This document shows positions 17,577 through 25,431 of a stretch of 64,000 nt of DNA, piece after piece. Position 1 is the first letter of the stretch, and the number at the start of each line of letters is the position of its first letter. The stretch spans positions 1 through 64,000 of the forward strand of contig CAWGNN010000009.1 in NCBI GenBank assembly GCA_963824105.1. The letters run 5' to 3'. Source of the stretch: CAWDVB01 sp963824105 (GTDB lineage: Bacteria > Actinomycetota > Actinomycetes > Propionibacteriales > Nocardioidaceae). A model generated the notes under the pieces. The model did not search any database. It had not been told where the DNA came from and saw only the letters and a list, made by a program, of their open reading frames with translations. A program made the translations under genes and the position numbers.

Positions 17577-17621
17577 AAAAAGCTCGGCCGCTGTCGACGG
17601 GGGATGCAACAGCGACCGAGC
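17577..17621 (-). terminator. Intrinsic terminator for the glycerophosphodiesterase gene
   Basis: The arms gctcggccgctgt (17582-17594) and acagcgaccgagc (17609-17621) pair with one mismatch. On the minus strand the stem is followed by TTTTT (complement of 17577-17581). It lies about 130 nt past the stop of the minus-strand gene at 17754 and would also insulate arcA. The stretch 17622-17753 holds no gene; it is locally AT-rich and repeats aatctgagac twice. Confidence 0.75.
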
Positions 17622-17753
17622 ACCACAAAGACTACCCATGGTTCAGACCTGAATCAATTGGAGATGAGATAAATCTGAGACGGCTGCGCGGCGGGCGGCC
17701 TTCGGCGGCGAATCTGAGACTCTCCTGAAACCGAGGTGTGAATCAGCTGAGCC

Positions 17754-18572
17754 TCAGCTCGGGAAGCGGCGGCCGGGGCCAACGAGGTAGTCCCGAGCCG
17801 CGCCCGGCCGGTCGGTGATGATCGCCTCCACCCCGAGGTCGCAGAGCAGGTCCCAGTCATGCGGAGTGTTGGCGGTCCAGACATGGATCCGGCGACCGTG
17901 CTTGCGGAGCTTCCGGCCAATCTTGGGCTGCTCCTTGAGCAACTTCAATCCCGGACCAACCATCCAGCCCTTCTCCGGCAGGCTCTTGGTCAGGTGGTAC
18001 TGGTACTCCTTGTCGAACAGAAAGACGGTCTCGACCTCCGGTAGCAATCGCTTCATCCGCAGCATGGCCGCCAAAGAGAAGGACATCACCCGCACCGGAG
18101 ACCCCTTGGTGTGCATGCCGAACTCGGTCAGCAAGTCCGCGATCCGGCGCTCGACGAAGGGGCCGTACCGGGTGGGATGCTTGGACTCCACCGCTAGGTC
18201 GACCCGGCCGTCGTAGTCTGCGACGACTTCGAGCAGTCTCCGAGCGGTCAGCACTCGCTTGGCCTCCTCGTCGACCGCCGGCGCCTCGTCGTCCAGGTCC
18301 GCCCAGGGGTTCTTCCACGACGCGAAGTCCAGCCTGTCGAGCTCACGCAGGGTCATCGCCGAGACGTTCCCGGCAGTGTTCGCGGTGCGCTTCACCGTCC
18401 GGTCGTGGACGCACACCAGGTGCGCGTCGGAGGTCAACCGGACGTCGCATTCCAGGGCGTCGGCTCCCGCGTCGAGAGCCGCGACGTACGCGGCCAGCGT
18501 GTGCTCGGGGAGTCGCTCACTCGCCCCACGATGGGCAACGATCTGCGGCCGCCCGGAGTCGAGGTGCTGCAC
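17754..18572 (-). CDS. Glycerophosphodiester phosphodiesterase, 272 aa
   Basis: The enzyme splits glycerophosphodiesters from phospholipid turnover into glycerol-3-phosphate and an alcohol. The GDPD TIM barrel begins with VAHRGASERLPEHTLAAY and ADALECDVRLTSDAHLVCVHD, containing the catalytic His pair and metal-binding Glu/Asp, and continues to VDLAVESKHP and the end motif HVWTANTPHDW. There is no signal peptide, so this is the cytoplasmic form. GTG 18572 is the start. It is divergent from the Fpg/Nei gene with 100 nt between, and has its own terminator at 17577-17621. Confidence 0.93.
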   Translation of the reverse strand: MQHLDSGRPQIVAHRGASERLPEHTLAAYVAALDAGADALECDVRLTSDAHLVCVHDRTVKRTANTAGNVSAMTLRELDRLDFASWKNPWADLDDEAPAVDEEAKRVLTARRLLEVVADYDGRVDLAVESKHPTRYGPFVERRIADLLTEFGMHTKGSPVRVMSFSLAAMLRMKRLLPEVETVFLFDKEYQYHLTKSLPEKGWMVGPGLKLLKEQPKIGRKLRKHGRRIHVWTANTPHDWDLLCDLGVEAIITDRPGAARDYLVGPGRRFPS

Positions 18573-18672
18573 GAGCCCATGGTGGCAGGTCGGGCCGAGG
18601 ACACCTCCGAGGCTCGACCGAACCCCGGGCGAACGAGCCGAGCAGTCGACACGTGGGATCTATGCTGCACAG

Positions 18673-19539
18673 GTGCCGGAGCTGCCCGAGGTGGAGGGGC
18701 TCGCGCTCGATCTCACCGAGCGCCTTCGGGACCGCGCGATCGCGCGCATCGACGTGGTTGCCTTCAGCGCGCTCAAGACCTTCGACCCACCGATCAGCGC
18801 CCTGCACGGGGCCTTCGTCGATGGAGTCAGCCGCCATGGCAAGTTCCTCGACATCTCCTGCGGCGGCATCCACCTGCTGCTGCACTTGTCCCGGGCAGGC
18901 TGGGTCCGCTGGCGCGATGCGGTCCCGGCGCTTCCGTCGCGCCCAGGGGGGAAGAACCCGCTCGCGGCCCGGATCGTCCTCGACGACGGATCGGCGCTCG
19001 ACATCACTGAAGCCGGGACGCAGAAGCGGCTCGCCCTCTACGTCGTCCGGCAACCCGCAGACGTCCCCGGTGTGGCCCGCCTGGGTCCGGATCCGCTCTC
19101 GTCCGGCTTCGACCGAGCGTTGCTCGCCCGCCTCCTGCGCGGCGCGGGGCGCAGCCAGCTGAAGGGGCTCCTGCGCGATCAGTCCGTGATCGCCGGGATC
19201 GGGAACGCCTACTCCGATGAGGTCCTGCACGCCGCCCGGCTCTCGCCGTTCCGTCCGGCGAACGGACTGGATGAGGCGGAGGTAGCTCGTCTGTACGACG
19301 CGATTCGAGACACCCTGTCCGAGGCAGTGGACCGAGCCAGGGGCCTCGGCGCCGCCGACCTCAAGTCCGAGAAGAAGTCCGGCCTCCGGGTGCACGGCCG
19401 AGCCGGTGAGTCATGCCCCGTCTGCGGAGACACCATCCGCGAAGTCTCCTTCTCGGACTCCGCCCTGCAGTACTGCCCGACCTGTCAGACCGGAGGGAAG
19501 CTGCTCGCCGACCGGAGAATGTCGCGACTCCTGAAGTGA
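18673..19539 (+). CDS. Fpg/Nei-family DNA glycosylase, 288 aa
   Basis: The mature N-terminus after Met removal would be PELPEVEGLA, which carries the catalytic Pro and Glu of bifunctional base-excision glycosylases. HGKFLDISCGG holds the beta-hairpin lysine, SVIAGIGNAYSDEVLHAARL is the helix-two-turn-helix, and the C-terminal zinc finger has two pairs (CPVCGDTI and YCPTCQTGG). It removes oxidised bases such as 8-oxoguanine or pyrimidine lesions. I chose GTG 18673 because the Pro must follow the initiator; the longer frame is antisense to the neighbour. The exact substrate preference within the Fpg/Nei family is not decided by sequence alone. Confidence 0.93.
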   Translation: MPELPEVEGLALDLTERLRDRAIARIDVVAFSALKTFDPPISALHGAFVDGVSRHGKFLDISCGGIHLLLHLSRAGWVRWRDAVPALPSRPGGKNPLAARIVLDDGSALDITEAGTQKRLALYVVRQPADVPGVARLGPDPLSSGFDRALLARLLRGAGRSQLKGLLRDQSVIAGIGNAYSDEVLHAARLSPFRPANGLDEAEVARLYDAIRDTLSEAVDRARGLGAADLKSEKKSGLRVHGRAGESCPVCGDTIREVSFSDSALQYCPTCQTGGKLLADRRMSRLLK

Positions 19540-19589
19540 GGGGCGGTCGCCGGGAACATGCTCTGAAGATCGGGCTCAGCCGAGGAGGC

Positions 19590-20312
19590 TCAGATGATCC
19601 GGCCCACGGGCACCCGCCGTGGCGAGTAGTCCGCGACTGAGCTCTCCGCGAGGGCGCGCGGCAGCGGCACCGCGAGCGCCCGGGAGAGCAGGACCTGGTA
19701 CAGAGGGCGGTTCACCTCCACCACGCCCAACGAAGCGAGGTGATCGGTGCGCCACTGGACGTCAATCAGCCGACCGTCGACGTACTCGTCAACCATCAGC
19801 TCCACCAGACCGACCAGAGCGACCTTGGACGCGTCCCTGACTCTCCGGAACATCGACTCACCCGCGAAGAGCCCGCCGATGGCCACTCCGTACAGCCCGC
19901 CGACCAGCTCACCGTCCTGCCAGGTCTCGACCGAATGGGCCCAGCCGAGGCGGTGCAGCTCGAGGTAGGCCCGCTTGAAGTCGTCGTTGATCCATCCGCC
20001 CTCACGGCTCGGGTCGGCGCATCCCTCGACGACTGCCTCGAACGCGGAGTTCACGCGGATCTCCATGCGCTTGGCCGACTGCTTCAAGGAGCGGGTGACC
20101 TTGAGGCTGCGCAGCGGGAGCACCCCGCGCCGCTGCGGCGACCACCACTCCAGGGCACCGTCGGGACCGCTGCCCGGCATGGGGAAGCACCCCTTGCGGT
20201 AGGCATCGAGCAAGGTCCCCGGCTCAAGATCGGCTCCGACTCCGATCAAGTCGTCGGGGACGCCGCTGATGTCGGGGAACTCCCAGACGTTCGGCGGCGG
20301 CTCGACGCTCAT
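19590..20312 (-). CDS. aat: Leucyl/phenylalanyl-tRNA-protein transferase, 240 aa
   Basis: Aat adds Leu or Phe to proteins with basic N-termini, marking them for the Clp protease in the N-end rule pathway. Family motifs are FPDISGVPDDLIGVGADLEP at the N-terminus, AYRKGCFPMPG, WWSPQRRGVLPL, HSVETWQDGELVGGLYGV and GGLFAGESMF. The ending IDVQWRTDHLASLGVVEVNR is also typical. It is transcribed alone, converging on the Fpg/Nei gene. Start ATG 20312. With Bpa (7641-8165) it is one of two proteolysis-targeting genes in the window. Confidence 0.95.
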   Translation of the reverse strand: MSVEPPPNVWEFPDISGVPDDLIGVGADLEPGTLLDAYRKGCFPMPGSGPDGALEWWSPQRRGVLPLRSLKVTRSLKQSAKRMEIRVNSAFEAVVEGCADPSREGGWINDDFKRAYLELHRLGWAHSVETWQDGELVGGLYGVAIGGLFAGESMFRRVRDASKVALVGLVELMVDEYVDGRLIDVQWRTDHLASLGVVEVNRPLYQVLLSRALAVPLPRALAESSVADYSPRRVPVGRII

Positions 20313-20424
20313 CCGGACATTCTGCCTTCTTCAACCGGTGAAGTCAGCCTGGTCCTCACGGGCCGTAGGCTTCGAACCGGCACCACGGGGGGAGCGTCGA
20401 GATGAGAGGGACGGAGGGGCAGAG

Positions 20425-21117
20425 ATGGGGCGGCTGAACTCGCTCAAGCGGGTCGTGTCCTTGGCTGCGCCCGTGATCCCCACCATGGCGCCGACCGTCG
20501 CATCGGGTTTCGTCCGGGAGACCCTGCACCGGGCGATCGATGGAGTCTCGTTCCTGCCCCCGGTGGCCGAGATCGCCGACCGGCAACGACACGCCCACCA
20601 CGGGGACCGGGACAAGGCCATCAACCGAGTGATCGACCTCCATGTCGGGTACGCCGGGGCCCAGGGCTTCCTCACCAACCTCGGCGGCTTCGTGGTTGCC
20701 TCCGCGGCCATTCCCGCGAACATCGCCGGGCTCGCTCTGGTGCAGACGCGGATGGTGGCCGGCGTCGCCCACCTGCGCGGCTACGACCTCACCGACCCCC
20801 GGGTGCGCAACGCCGTGCTGGCGTGCCTGCTCACCGAGAGCGGGGCCAGAACTCTCCTGAGGAGCCACCGACTCCCCAACCCGCCGATGACCATCGCAAC
20901 GGCTCCGGTCCACGACCCGCTGCTCGACGACGTCATCGCGGCGGAGGTCGTCTCAGCCATGCTCAAACAGGTGGCCGGCAAGCGGATAGTCACCACCGTC
21001 GGGCGAAGGACCCCGGTGGTGGGCGGAGTCGTCGGGGCCGGGTCGGATGCCTTCGCGACCTGGCAGATCGGCCGCTACGTGAAGAGCGAGCTTCTGGAGC
21101 GCCGCCTCGACGACTGA
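20425..21117 (+). CDS. EcsC-family protein, 230 aa
   Basis: ATG 20425 is marked by GGAGGGGC upstream; the frame before it overlaps the start region of aat on the other strand. The sequence matches the EcsC pattern: TLHRAIDGVSFLPPVAEIAD, a central GAQGFLTNLGGFVVASAAIP with two hydrophobic stretches, then VQTRMVAGVAHLRGYDLTDP and VLACLLTESGARTLLR. The Gly-rich VVGGVVGAGSDAFATWQIG end is likely membrane-associated. EcsC proteins are widespread but their biochemical role is not settled. No partner ABC transporter is nearby. It converges on the sulfotransferase-like gene at 21154. Confidence 0.82.
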   Translation: MGRLNSLKRVVSLAAPVIPTMAPTVASGFVRETLHRAIDGVSFLPPVAEIADRQRHAHHGDRDKAINRVIDLHVGYAGAQGFLTNLGGFVVASAAIPANIAGLALVQTRMVAGVAHLRGYDLTDPRVRNAVLACLLTESGARTLLRSHRLPNPPMTIATAPVHDPLLDDVIAAEVVSAMLKQVAGKRIVTTVGRRTPVVGGVVGAGSDAFATWQIGRYVKSELLERRLDD

Positions 21118-21153
21118 GCCCGCCCCGCCTCGTCGGAAGATCCGTCTCGTCGG

Positions 21154-22341
21154 TCAGTGGCCGCGCACCCGCCGCAAGAATCCCATCGCCAGGCGGACCA
21201 CCGCGTTGGTCTTCTCGGCCCGCACGGCGCGTCGCTTGAGTCGGTGGACGAGGGAGCGCTTCGGCACCAAGGACCCTTCCTCCCGCAGGTTCTCGTGCGC
21301 GCGACGCAGCTCGACCACTTCATCGAGGAGGCGGACGACCGCCTCGAGGCCGACGTCCGCGACGGCTGCCTCGTCGGGATGGTCAGGGTCGGGGAAGTCG
21401 GAGGTGGGGCACGCATCCTCCGGGACGATCAGATCGGCGAGGTCGCCGATGATCCCGTAGCCTCGGCGACCGAGCTCATCGGCCCACGACGCCGAGACCT
21501 GTCGAGCCCACTCGAACACGTCCACGGGGAGTCCGATTCGGGAAACCTGGGACCGTTCGGCCAGCATCTGGTGAACGAGCTTCTCGCGGACGTACTCGCG
21601 GTAGAAGCGGCCGGGTATCCGGTTGCCAGGATTGACGACCTCGTTGACCCTTCGCACGAACGCCGTCTCGGCCGCTCCCAGCGACGGGTTGGCTCGGCTG
21701 CGGTGGGCACGCAGGCCCGCAGGGTTCAACGACAGCGCCTCCGCGAAACGATCGGGCAGGATCGCGCGGTCCGCACCGGCAGGGGGAACGGTCAGGACGT
21801 GCACCTGCTCCGCGGGCAGCGAGGAGCCCCATCTGTCCAAGATCCCGGGGATGTCCTGGACGTCCCAGAACCACGAGGCGACCGGACCGTTGCGCGCCGG
21901 ATCACCGATCTCGGTAAGGAACTCCTCGTAGGACAGGGTCCGGCGATGCTTCACGTTCTCCTGGTACTCGGCAGGGATCTGCCTCACCAGGTCACGGGCC
22001 GACACCAGCACATGGATCTCGGCCCCACCGAAAGAGTTCAGGGCCCGGGCCACCATATCCGGGGTCGCCCGCGCCAGGATCTCGTGGGAGACGACCGCCG
22101 TGCCCCTCCATCCCCGGACATCCTCAGCGATCCGGTCCCAGGCTCCCGCTGCCTGGAGCTCCAGACCTCCCCAGGGGAGTTTCATCAGGTCAAGCGCGGC
22201 GACGAAGTGCGAGTCGCGCTCGTCGCCCGGGTAGAGGATGCCGCGCGCGGCCAGCACCCCGGGGTTGGCAAACATGTAGTCCTGGACCAGCGATGTGCCC
22301 GTCTTCGGCGCACCGACGTGCAGGATCACCCGCTTGGCCAT
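21154..22341 (-). CDS. Sulfotransferase-like P-loop protein, 395 aa
   Basis: The N-terminal VILHVGAPKTGTSLVQDYMF is the PAPS-binding P-loop of sulfotransferases. Downstream are AVVSHEILARAT, the conserved strand HVLVSARDLVRQIPAEYQEN (PAPS 3'-phosphate region Ser/Arg), HVLTVPPAGADRAILPDRFA, and a helical C-terminal half. The C-terminus is basic (RAVRAEKTNAVVRLAMGFLR). It is the last of three related genes (23401-24474, 22343-23416, then this one), one nucleotide after the middle gene. Family members transfer sulfate to carbohydrates or glycolipids; the acceptor here is unknown. Confidence 0.82.
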   Translation of the reverse strand: MAKRVILHVGAPKTGTSLVQDYMFANPGVLAARGILYPGDERDSHFVAALDLMKLPWGGLELQAAGAWDRIAEDVRGWRGTAVVSHEILARATPDMVARALNSFGGAEIHVLVSARDLVRQIPAEYQENVKHRRTLSYEEFLTEIGDPARNGPVASWFWDVQDIPGILDRWGSSLPAEQVHVLTVPPAGADRAILPDRFAEALSLNPAGLRAHRSRANPSLGAAETAFVRRVNEVVNPGNRIPGRFYREYVREKLVHQMLAERSQVSRIGLPVDVFEWARQVSASWADELGRRGYGIIGDLADLIVPEDACPTSDFPDPDHPDEAAVADVGLEAVVRLLDEVVELRRAHENLREEGSLVPKRSLVHRLKRRAVRAEKTNAVVRLAMGFLRRVRGH

Positions 22342-22342
22342 C

Positions 22343-23416
22343 TCAGCCCGCCTCCTTCAGGACCGACTCCAAGGTGGAGAGTCCGATCCGCAGCACCGAG
22401 TCCGGAAGGAGCCGGGTCGGCCCCCACCGCTCCACGGCTGCGACCCACTCGTCGGGATCACCGTGGATCACCGCACCCTCCCGCCGGGCTTCCGCAAGCG
22501 CCTCGCTCGCAGCGATGCGCAACGGATCGAAGAGGCGAGGCGGCACCGTGAGGGACTCCACCGCCTCCGGCAGGTGCCGCACCAACAGGTCCCGGACCGC
22601 CTTGCGAGCCGGCGCCGGTGCCGTGCTCGCCGAGCGGTTGACCATGCGCGTCAGTTCTACTGCGAGTGGCTGGATCCTGCGAAATACCGGCTCTCCTGGG
22701 GCTCGGACCGCTCCGAGCAGTCGGCGCACGTCCACCGAGGACGGGTCGAGTACGACATGGAGACGCCTCGGCTGGTGCCAAAGACGGGCCTCTCGGACAA
22801 GGTCACCGAGACGAGCAGCCGGAGGCAGCGACTGTGCGGATGCGGCGACGAAGCGCGGCCAGGGCTCCACCGCTCCCTGCTGGACCCGGGCCGACCAGGT
22901 CTCACAGAGGAGCTCCGGCAGTGGCGGAGCCAGGACCACAGCACCCGGTGTCCAGCGTCGCCACAGCCGAGGCCGCAGTCGGGCCCCTGCCTCGGCCGCG
23001 CTTACCGGGGCCCCGTAGACGTGGACGCGGGCGCGCCGCACGCCCTTGACGTCAGGCGCCGGGCGCGACAAGAGCAGGTGGGCCAGCACGTCGGCAATGA
23101 CACGGTTCAGCTCCCCGGAGGGGATCCCCTCCGGGGGAGGCGCAGTGGGGTCCTGGAGCCCGGGTGGCCACGGCAGCCGGTGGGCCACCCGCCCCCTCCC
23201 GGTGCGCGGGGCATTGAGGACCGCTTCGCCGTCGACCCTGGTGCCACGCAGGTTCAGCCGCCGGAGCACCTCCAGATTGGCCGCCGCCGGCACCGGTCCC
23301 TGCCCGAGGTTGCCCTCCGCGACCGAGTCGGACCACATGTGAGTACCACCGGACAGCAGATGGTCCCGCCAGCCCGCCTCCGCTGCGCTCCGGTCAAGGC
23401 TCAACGCGTCTGCCAC
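22343..23416 (-). CDS. Degenerate sulfotransferase paralogue lacking the P-loop, 357 aa
   Basis: By eye it aligns with both neighbours after their first 100 residues. VVLAPPLPELLCETWSARVQ matches the SARDL-RQIPA-QE strand, RRLHVVLDPSSVDVRRLLGA matches HVLTVPPAGADRAIL, and RRIQPLAVELTRMVNR matches RRVNEVVNPGNRIPGR. The N-terminal GAPKTGT loop is missing and replaced by GGTHMWSDSVAEGNLGQG, and the Ser-Ala-Arg-Asp is lost, so it should not bind PAPS in the usual way. The frame is intact. It overlaps the end of the upstream gene by 16 nt (GTG 23416; TTG 23404 is an alternative). A pseudoenzyme partner or an acceptor-binding subunit are possible roles. Confidence 0.65.
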   Translation of the reverse strand: MADALSLDRSAAEAGWRDHLLSGGTHMWSDSVAEGNLGQGPVPAAANLEVLRRLNLRGTRVDGEAVLNAPRTGRGRVAHRLPWPPGLQDPTAPPPEGIPSGELNRVIADVLAHLLLSRPAPDVKGVRRARVHVYGAPVSAAEAGARLRPRLWRRWTPGAVVLAPPLPELLCETWSARVQQGAVEPWPRFVAASAQSLPPAARLGDLVREARLWHQPRRLHVVLDPSSVDVRRLLGAVRAPGEPVFRRIQPLAVELTRMVNRSASTAPAPARKAVRDLLVRHLPEAVESLTVPPRLFDPLRIAASEALAEARREGAVIHGDPDEWVAAVERWGPTRLLPDSVLRIGLSTLESVLKEAG

Positions 23417-24474
23417 CTCCGGGCGACGCGGTCCACTGCGGCCGCAGCCCGTTGCGCGGCAGACCTGTCGGACATCTCGATGGTGAGGGCGGCCAGTGCG
23501 TCCAGAGCCGCCCCGAGAACCTCCTTGGGACGCGGTCGGTCGGGATCGGTCCAGTCTCCCTCGATGGGATCGGGCCGGAGATCGGAGAGGTCACCGACGA
23601 CGTCGATGCCGGCAGTACGGACCCAGTCGATCCACTCGTTCTCAAGCACGCTCATCTCAGCGGCCACCTCCGGGGGAAGGGCCGCCAGTTGCTTGTCTTC
23701 GCGCCGCACCAAGGCACGCTGGGCCAGCAGGTTCTTGACCAGTCGTTCGTGCTGTGCCCGCGTGAGATCGGAGCGGGCCAGACGCTTGTTGAGCCGCCGG
23801 ACCACATTGGTCTCGGCGATTCCCATCGAAGTGTTGGCGCTGTCCGAGGGCTCCTTCGGCATCCATTCGATCCGAAGATCCATCGCGGCGCAAAGACGCT
23901 CGAGGAGAATGGCTCGCGGCGCGCCCGCAGGCGGCACCGTGACCAGGTGGAGGTTCGTCGTGGGGACCGCCGCCCCCCACCGCGTCAACACGTCACGGAC
24001 GTCTTGGGAACGCCAGAAGAACGATCGAGGGCGTGACTCGAGACGCCGTAGGTAGGCGGCGAAGCTCCACCGCTTTCCCTGCTTGATGCTCTCCTGCCAG
24101 GCCGCCGGGATCTGGCGTCCGAGGTCTCGAGCGCTGTACACGACGTGCAGGTCCAAGCCGTGGAGATCTGCCGCGACGCGTTCTATCGTCGCCTCGCTCG
24201 CCGCTGACAGCATCTCGTGGCTGACAATCACTGTGCCGGTGGACCTGCGCACCTTGCTCACCAGGCTCTTCCACTGCCCCCTCGGGGGATCCTCACCCTG
24301 CCAATGCAACCCCATCAGGTCGAGGACCGGCCGGAACTGGTCGACGTCGCCCACACGCACGGCCGGGTAGCTCACCTGGTGCTTGCTCAGCGTGGTCCGG
24401 TTGGCGGCGAGCCGGTTCTGCAGATAGGTCGTCCCCGTCTTCGGAGCACCGATGTGGAGGTAGACCCGGGTCAT
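23401..24474 (-). CDS. Sulfotransferase-like P-loop protein, 357 aa
   Basis: VYLHIGAPKTGTTYLQNRLA at residues 4-23 is the 5'-phosphosulfate loop. VIVSHEMLSAAS, HVVYSARDLGRQIPAAWQES and HLVTVPPAGAPRAILLERL follow, in the same order and spacing as in the paralogue at 21154-22341. The C-terminal third is helical. It begins 27 nt after the HMG-CoA lyase gene on the same strand, so it may share the leucine-operon transcript. Acceptor unknown. No PAPS-synthesis genes are in the window. Confidence 0.82.
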   Translation of the reverse strand: MTRVYLHIGAPKTGTTYLQNRLAANRTTLSKHQVSYPAVRVGDVDQFRPVLDLMGLHWQGEDPPRGQWKSLVSKVRRSTGTVIVSHEMLSAASEATIERVAADLHGLDLHVVYSARDLGRQIPAAWQESIKQGKRWSFAAYLRRLESRPRSFFWRSQDVRDVLTRWGAAVPTTNLHLVTVPPAGAPRAILLERLCAAMDLRIEWMPKEPSDSANTSMGIAETNVVRRLNKRLARSDLTRAQHERLVKNLLAQRALVRREDKQLAALPPEVAAEMSVLENEWIDWVRTAGIDVVGDLSDLRPDPIEGDWTDPDRPRPKEVLGAALDALAALTIEMSDRSAAQRAAAAVDRVARRWQTR

Positions 24475-24501
24475 GGCGGTGATTGTGCCAAAGCGGGTCC
24501 C

Positions 24502-25431
24502 TCAGCGCGCAGCCAGAGCGGCTACCACCCGCGATGGGCTGGGCCGGCCCAGGTGCCCGGCCATCCACAGACTCGTGGCGACGAGTGACTCCAGATCCAC
24601 TCCGGTCTCGATGCCAAGACCGTGAAGCATCCAGACCAGGTCCTCGGTGGCGAGGTTGCCGGTGGCGCTCTTGGCGTACGGACAACCTCCCAGCCCACCC
24701 GCCGACGAGTCGAAGGTGGTGACTCCGTGACGCAAGCCCGCCTGAGCGTTGCCCAGCGCCTGACCGTAGGTGTCGTGGAAGTGCAGCGCCAGCATGCCGT
24801 CAGGCAAGCCGGCGGCGTTGAAGGCGTCGAGCAGGGCCGTAACGTGCCCCGGCGTCCCGACCCCGATCGTGTCGCCCAGGCTCAACTGGGAGGCACCCAG
24901 TTCGAAGAGCCGCTTGCCGACGGAGACGACCTGGCTGAGCGGAACCTCTCCCTCCCAGGGGTCGCCGAAGCACATGGAGAGGTAGGCACGGACGTCCAGT
25001 CCGTTGTCGCGGGCCCGGCCCACGACGGGCTCGAACATGGTGAACTGATCCTCCAGGGAGCGGTTGAGGTTCCTGCGGGCGAATGTCTCGGTAGCACTGC
25101 CGAAGATCGCGACGTGCGAGACGCCCTTCTCCAACGCCCGATCCAACCCTCTGTCGTTGGGCACCAGCACCGGCATGGGTGTGGGCCCCTCGTGATCGAC
25201 CCGGTCGATCAGGTCGGCAGCATCGGCGAGCTGGGGCACCCATTCCGGGCGCACGAAGCTGGTCGCTTCGACGATCGGCAGGCCCGCGGCGGCCAGCCGG
25301 TCGATGAACTCCACCTTCACGTCCAGGGGAACGATGGTCGGCTCGTTCTGGAGACCGTCGCGAGGGCCGACCTCGTAGATGGTGACCCGCTCGGGGTAGC
25401 CCGGTTCGCGGTGGGTGGCGGGACTCCTCAT
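24502..25431 (-). CDS. Hydroxymethylglutaryl-CoA lyase, 309 aa
   Basis: The last step of leucine breakdown: HMG-CoA is split to acetyl-CoA and acetoacetate. The DRE-TIM barrel has VTIYEVGPRDGLQNEP at the N-terminus (metal-binding Asp), EATSFVRPEWVPQLADA, LALHFHDTYGQALGNAQAGL (two His ligands) and the active-site loop SSAGGLGGCPYAKSATGNLA with its Cys. Start ATG 25431 overlaps the stop of the carboxylase alpha gene (ATGA), so it is coupled to it. The paired genes upstream make this a leucine/isovalerate operon. Confidence 0.95.
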   Translation of the reverse strand: MRSPATHREPGYPERVTIYEVGPRDGLQNEPTIVPLDVKVEFIDRLAAAGLPIVEATSFVRPEWVPQLADAADLIDRVDHEGPTPMPVLVPNDRGLDRALEKGVSHVAIFGSATETFARRNLNRSLEDQFTMFEPVVGRARDNGLDVRAYLSMCFGDPWEGEVPLSQVVSVGKRLFELGASQLSLGDTIGVGTPGHVTALLDAFNAAGLPDGMLALHFHDTYGQALGNAQAGLRHGVTTFDSSAGGLGGCPYAKSATGNLATEDLVWMLHGLGIETGVDLESLVATSLWMAGHLGRPSPSRVVAALAAR

